Shown here one piece after another: positions 61,668 through 64,000 of a DNA stretch of 64,000 nucleotides. The stretch is from contig CAWIMX010000001.1 in the NCBI GenBank assembly GCA_963837345.1, forward strand, positions 2,418,001 through 2,482,000, in the 5' to 3' direction. The position numbers were made by a program, and so were the translations under genes. The stretch is from CAWIMX01 sp963837345 (lineage in GTDB: Bacteria > Acidobacteriota > Vicinamibacteria > Vicinamibacterales > CAVVIG01). Within the stretch, counting starts at the first letter, position 1. The number at the start of each line of letters is the position of its first letter. Below the pieces are notes generated by a model. It was not told the origin of the DNA and searched no databases. It saw nothing but the letters and a program-made list of their open reading frames with translations.

Positions 61668-62909
61668 ATGTCGACCCACTTCCTCGCGTCGCTTCCGGCG
61701 GTTTCCCTCCTCATCCTGCTCGGCCTTCCGACCGTCGTTTCCGCGCAGCGGGGCGGCCGCGGCGCCGCCGCGCTCCCCGACGGCGACGGCAAAGCGCTCG
61801 TCGAACAGCTCTGCAGCAGCTGCCATCCGACGAGCATGATCGTCGGCTCGAACGGCTATACGCACGACGGCTGGATTCAGCTGTTCGGCTCGATGGTGGA
61901 TGTCCCGCCCGCCCAGTCGGCGGTTCTCGCCGACTACCTGGCCAAGAACTTCCCCGAGAAGCCGTCGCCGGAAGCCGTCGTGATTCCGGGCAGCGCTCGG
62001 GTGGACATCAAGGAGTGGATGCTGCCGACGCGCGGCTCGCGCCCGCACGATCCGCTGGCCACGCCCGACGGCATGATCTGGTGGACGGGCATGTTCGCGA
62101 ACAAGCTGGGTCGGCTGAACCCGAAGACGGGCGAGATGAAGGAGTATCCGCTCAAGACGCCGCGGTCGGGTCCGCACGGCCTAATGAACGACGCGGACGG
62201 AAACATCTGGTTCACCGCCAACAGCAGCACGTACGTGGGCAAGCTGGATCCGAAGACCGGTGAGATCACCGAATATCCGCTCAACCTCGAAGGCGCCCGC
62301 GGGCCCCACACGCCGCTCTTCGACCAGAAGGGCACGCTCTGGTTCACCCTGCAGTCGGGCATGGTCGGCCGCATCATCCCCTCCACCGGCGCGATGAAGA
62401 TCGTCCGGACGCCGAGCAGCAACACCTATCCGTACGGCATCAAGGTGGATTCACACGGCACGCCGTGGTACGTGGACTTCCGCGGCAATCGCATCGGCAG
62501 CATCAATCCGCAGACGATGGTCATCACCGAGCACACCCTGCCGAACGCCGATGCGCGGCCGCGGCGCCTGGCCATCGACGCGAACGACGTGATCTGGTAC
62601 TCGGACTACGCGCGCGGCTATCTCGGGCGCTTCGATACGAAGACGGGCGCGGTGAAGGAGTGGCCGTCGCCTGGCGGACCGGATTCCCAGCCGTACGGCA
62701 TCGCCGAGCGGAACGGCATCATCTGGTACAGCGAGTCGGGCGTGCGTCCGAACACGCTCGTCCGCTTCGACCCGCAGACCGAGAAGTTCCAGACCTGGGT
62801 GATTCCCTCCGGCGGCGGCGTCGTGCGGAACATGATGACCACCGCCGACGGCAACCTGGCGCTCGCGTGCAGCGGCGTCAATCGAGTGGCGCTGGTGACG
62901 ATCGAGTGA
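61668..62909 (+). CDS. haem c-Vgb-type beta-propeller protein
   Basis: 413 residues. Signal peptide (FLASLPAVSLLILLGLPTVVSAQ), then a c-type haem motif CSSCH at 49-53 in a short cytochrome-like segment (to about 105), then a six- or seven-bladed propeller resembling virginiamycin B lyase (GNIWFTANSSTYVGKLDPKT, GTPWYVDFRGNRIGSINPQT, DVIWYSDYARGYLGRFDTKT, GIIWYSESGVRPNTLVRFDP). The true Vgb lyase is cytosolic and has no haem, so antibiotic hydrolysis is unlikely. A periplasmic redox or binding role is more likely. ATG 61668 is favoured over 61656 because GGAGG lies between them at correct distance. Confidence 0.88.
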   Translation: MSTHFLASLPAVSLLILLGLPTVVSAQRGGRGAAALPDGDGKALVEQLCSSCHPTSMIVGSNGYTHDGWIQLFGSMVDVPPAQSAVLADYLAKNFPEKPSPEAVVIPGSARVDIKEWMLPTRGSRPHDPLATPDGMIWWTGMFANKLGRLNPKTGEMKEYPLKTPRSGPHGLMNDADGNIWFTANSSTYVGKLDPKTGEITEYPLNLEGARGPHTPLFDQKGTLWFTLQSGMVGRIIPSTGAMKIVRTPSSNTYPYGIKVDSHGTPWYVDFRGNRIGSINPQTMVITEHTLPNADARPRRLAIDANDVIWYSDYARGYLGRFDTKTGAVKEWPSPGGPDSQPYGIAERNGIIWYSESGVRPNTLVRFDPQTEKFQTWVIPSGGGVVRNMMTTADGNLALACSGVNRVALVTIE

Positions 62910-62913
62910 GCCG

Positions 62914-63720
62914 CTAGGCCTTCGTGGCGCGCGTCATCAGGTAGTCGTGCCGGACGAGGTTCCCCTCGAAGTAGTCGGCGATGACGGCGTCGCATGCGGC
63001 GCGGAATTCGGCCAGCCGCGCGGGATTGGCGGCACCGAGCGACTCGACCAGCTTCAGGAGCGGGCCGATGGTCCGCTCCGTGAACTCGCGGAAGTGGGCC
63101 GGGCTCAGCGCCGGCGACAGGAAGCGATCGCAGTCGAACGCGATGTCGCGGACCGCCGTCCCCAGACGCTCGCGCACGATGGCCGGCACGCCCCAGAGCG
63201 TGGGCGGGGCGACGCCCGGCGGCGGAGGCGGCAGGTAGGGCGCCATCAGCACGAACGTGCGCCCGACCAGCAGATCGGGCGGCCAGGTCGAGAACGCGAT
63301 CGTGCCATCCGGTTTCAGCACGCGCAGCATTTCCGCGACGGCGACGTCCGGCCGGGGCGCGAAGATGTGCCCGAACTGGCTCACGACGACGTCGAAGGCG
63401 GCATCGTCGAAGGGCAGGGCCTCGACGTCGCCTTCGCGCCAGTCGATCGCCACGCCGGCCACGCGCGCGTTCACCTGGGCCGCCTCGAGGAGGTCCGGCG
63501 TCATGTCGAGGCCGGTGACGCGCGCGCCGAGGCGGGCGGCGGTCACGGCCACCACGCCCGTGCCGCACGCGACATCGAGCACGCGCATCCCCGACGCGAC
63601 GCGCGCATGGCGGACGAGGCGCGCGGCGGGCGCCGTGGTGTTGGCCTGAACCGGCGCGAAATGCGCCCATCCGGCCTTCTGGTTCGCCTTGAAGACCTCG
63701 AGGGCGTCCACCGCCACCAC
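62914..63720 (-). CDS. class I SAM-dependent methyltransferase
   Basis: 268 residues from GTG 63720. SAM-binding motif I is RVLDVACGTGVVAVTAARLG; then VTGLDMTPDLLEAAQVNARV, WREGDVEALPFDDAAFDVVV and MLRVLKPDGTIAFSTWPPD, the layout of UbiE/COQ5-like small-molecule methyltransferases. The C-terminal 100 residues (LSPALSPAHFREFTERTIGP) form a helical cap. It starts one base after the stop of the upstream sulfite-oxidase-family gene and is probably co-transcribed. Its stop is four bases from the convergent haem-Vgb stop. Substrate not evident. Confidence 0.9.
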   Translation of the reverse strand: MVAVDALEVFKANQKAGWAHFAPVQANTTAPAARLVRHARVASGMRVLDVACGTGVVAVTAARLGARVTGLDMTPDLLEAAQVNARVAGVAIDWREGDVEALPFDDAAFDVVVSQFGHIFAPRPDVAVAEMLRVLKPDGTIAFSTWPPDLLVGRTFVLMAPYLPPPPPGVAPPTLWGVPAIVRERLGTAVRDIAFDCDRFLSPALSPAHFREFTERTIGPLLKLVESLGAANPARLAEFRAACDAVIADYFEGNLVRHDYLMTRATKA

Positions 63721-63721
63721 G

Positions 63722-64000
63722 CTACGCCACCATGAACTTGCGCACTGTCTGCGCGTTGTCCTCCAGGAAGGTCTTCTTGTCGGCCAGATCGTCGGCCGTC
63801 GGCTGCACGGCCCCAGTGGCGTCGGTGACGCGCGACACGATCGTGTGCTCGCCCGGCGTGGCGCCGTCCCACGAGTACCGGAACAGCTTCCACGAGTACT
63901 TCGCGGTCGTCGCCGGATCCATCGTCGCCTTCTGCCAGGCCCCGTCGTCGACTTTGACCTCGACCGAGCGGATCGGCGTGCCGTCGTTCAGCACGACGCC
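63722..64000 (-). CDS. C-terminal end of a sulfite oxidase-family molybdopterin protein (partial)
   Basis: Only the last 92 residues are in the window; the gene continues past the right edge. The stretch TPIRSVEVKVDDGAWQKATM, YSWKLFRYSWDGATPGEHTI and SRVTDATGAVQPT is the Ig-like dimerisation domain (Mo-co dimer) of the sulfite oxidase family. The tail LEDNAQTVRKFMVA is typical. Molybdenum-binding Cys and the cofactor domain lie outside. Identity beyond family level cannot be told. Confidence 0.8.
   Translation of the reverse strand, partial: GVVLNDGTPIRSVEVKVDDGAWQKATMDPATTAKYSWKLFRYSWDGATPGEHTIVSRVTDATGAVQPTADDLADKKTFLEDNAQTVRKFMVA

Noticed and set aside
61668..62909. Virginiamycin B lyase (vgb) resistance gene
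   Set aside because: Signal peptide and haem CxxCH do not fit the cytosolic lyase; propeller similarity alone is not enough.

Overview
This 64 kb window is a GC-rich bacterial chromosome segment, gene-dense and with no rRNA, tRNA, CRISPR array or insertion sequence that I can see. The gene content points to Acidobacteriota, most likely a Vicinamibacteria-type soil lineage. The evidence is three tandem Oar-type TonB-dependent receptors with carboxypeptidase-like regulatory domains, remains of a PadR/ADOP-permease pair, copper type II monooxygenase-like proteins with CxxCH motifs, several exported M28 peptidases, a DUF4159 protein and a PQQ beta-propeller. The lineage is inferred from family content; no marker gene is present.

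Layout. 1-6.4 kb: a multi-PAS sensor kinase (cut by the window edge) diverges from an exported M28 peptidase, followed by an unusual open frame joining an MBOAT acyltransferase to a TonB-dependent receptor. 6.5-8.8 kb: pantothenate cluster (DUF2520 protein, panC, panB). 8.8-12 kb: a divergent pair, a PAL-like beta-propeller lyase and a PHM-like copper monooxygenase with CxxCH and TPR parts. 12-21.5 kb: three tandem SusC/Oar-like receptors, each followed by a GC hairpin; two share an upstream palindrome. 21.8-26.3 kb: dihydroorotate dehydrogenase-like protein and pyruvate:ferredoxin oxidoreductase. 26.5-32.1 kb: oppABCDF peptide importer. 32.2-35 kb: enolase-superfamily enzyme coupled to a TPP-fold enzyme with a degenerate cofactor motif. 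35-45.8 kb: MgtC-like protein, M50 protease with CBS domains, PPC-domain protein, a metallopeptidase/PD40/beta-barrel protein, ferredoxin-MBL fusion, RluA, MarC, a membrane-anchored gluzincin and an efflux adaptor. 45.8-55 kb: epoxide hydrolase, methyltransferase, lytic transglycosylase, a second PHM-like protein, YVTN propeller and PQQ protein. 55-64 kb: a degenerate M28-like protein, cupredoxin, GH43-like propeller, DUF4159, PadR/ADOP scars, an M28 peptidase, a haem-Vgb protein, a methyltransferase and the tail of a sulfite-oxidase-family protein.

How it fits together. Most products are exported. They suggest a heterotroph that takes up peptides and polymers (TonB receptors, M28 peptidases, Opp importer) and runs periplasmic redox chemistry (copper monooxygenase-like proteins, PQQ protein, cupredoxin, haem-Vgb). 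The most striking locus is the PHM-like/PAL-like divergent pair at 8.8-12 kb. Between them these proteins carry the copper-ligand and lyase residues that animals combine in one peptide-amidating enzyme.

Quality note. Four conserved genes (M28 peptidase, nifJ, oppD, efflux adaptor) each carry exactly one extra base, and removing it restores a full-length product. That pattern looks more like consensus indels in the assembly than four independent gene deaths.
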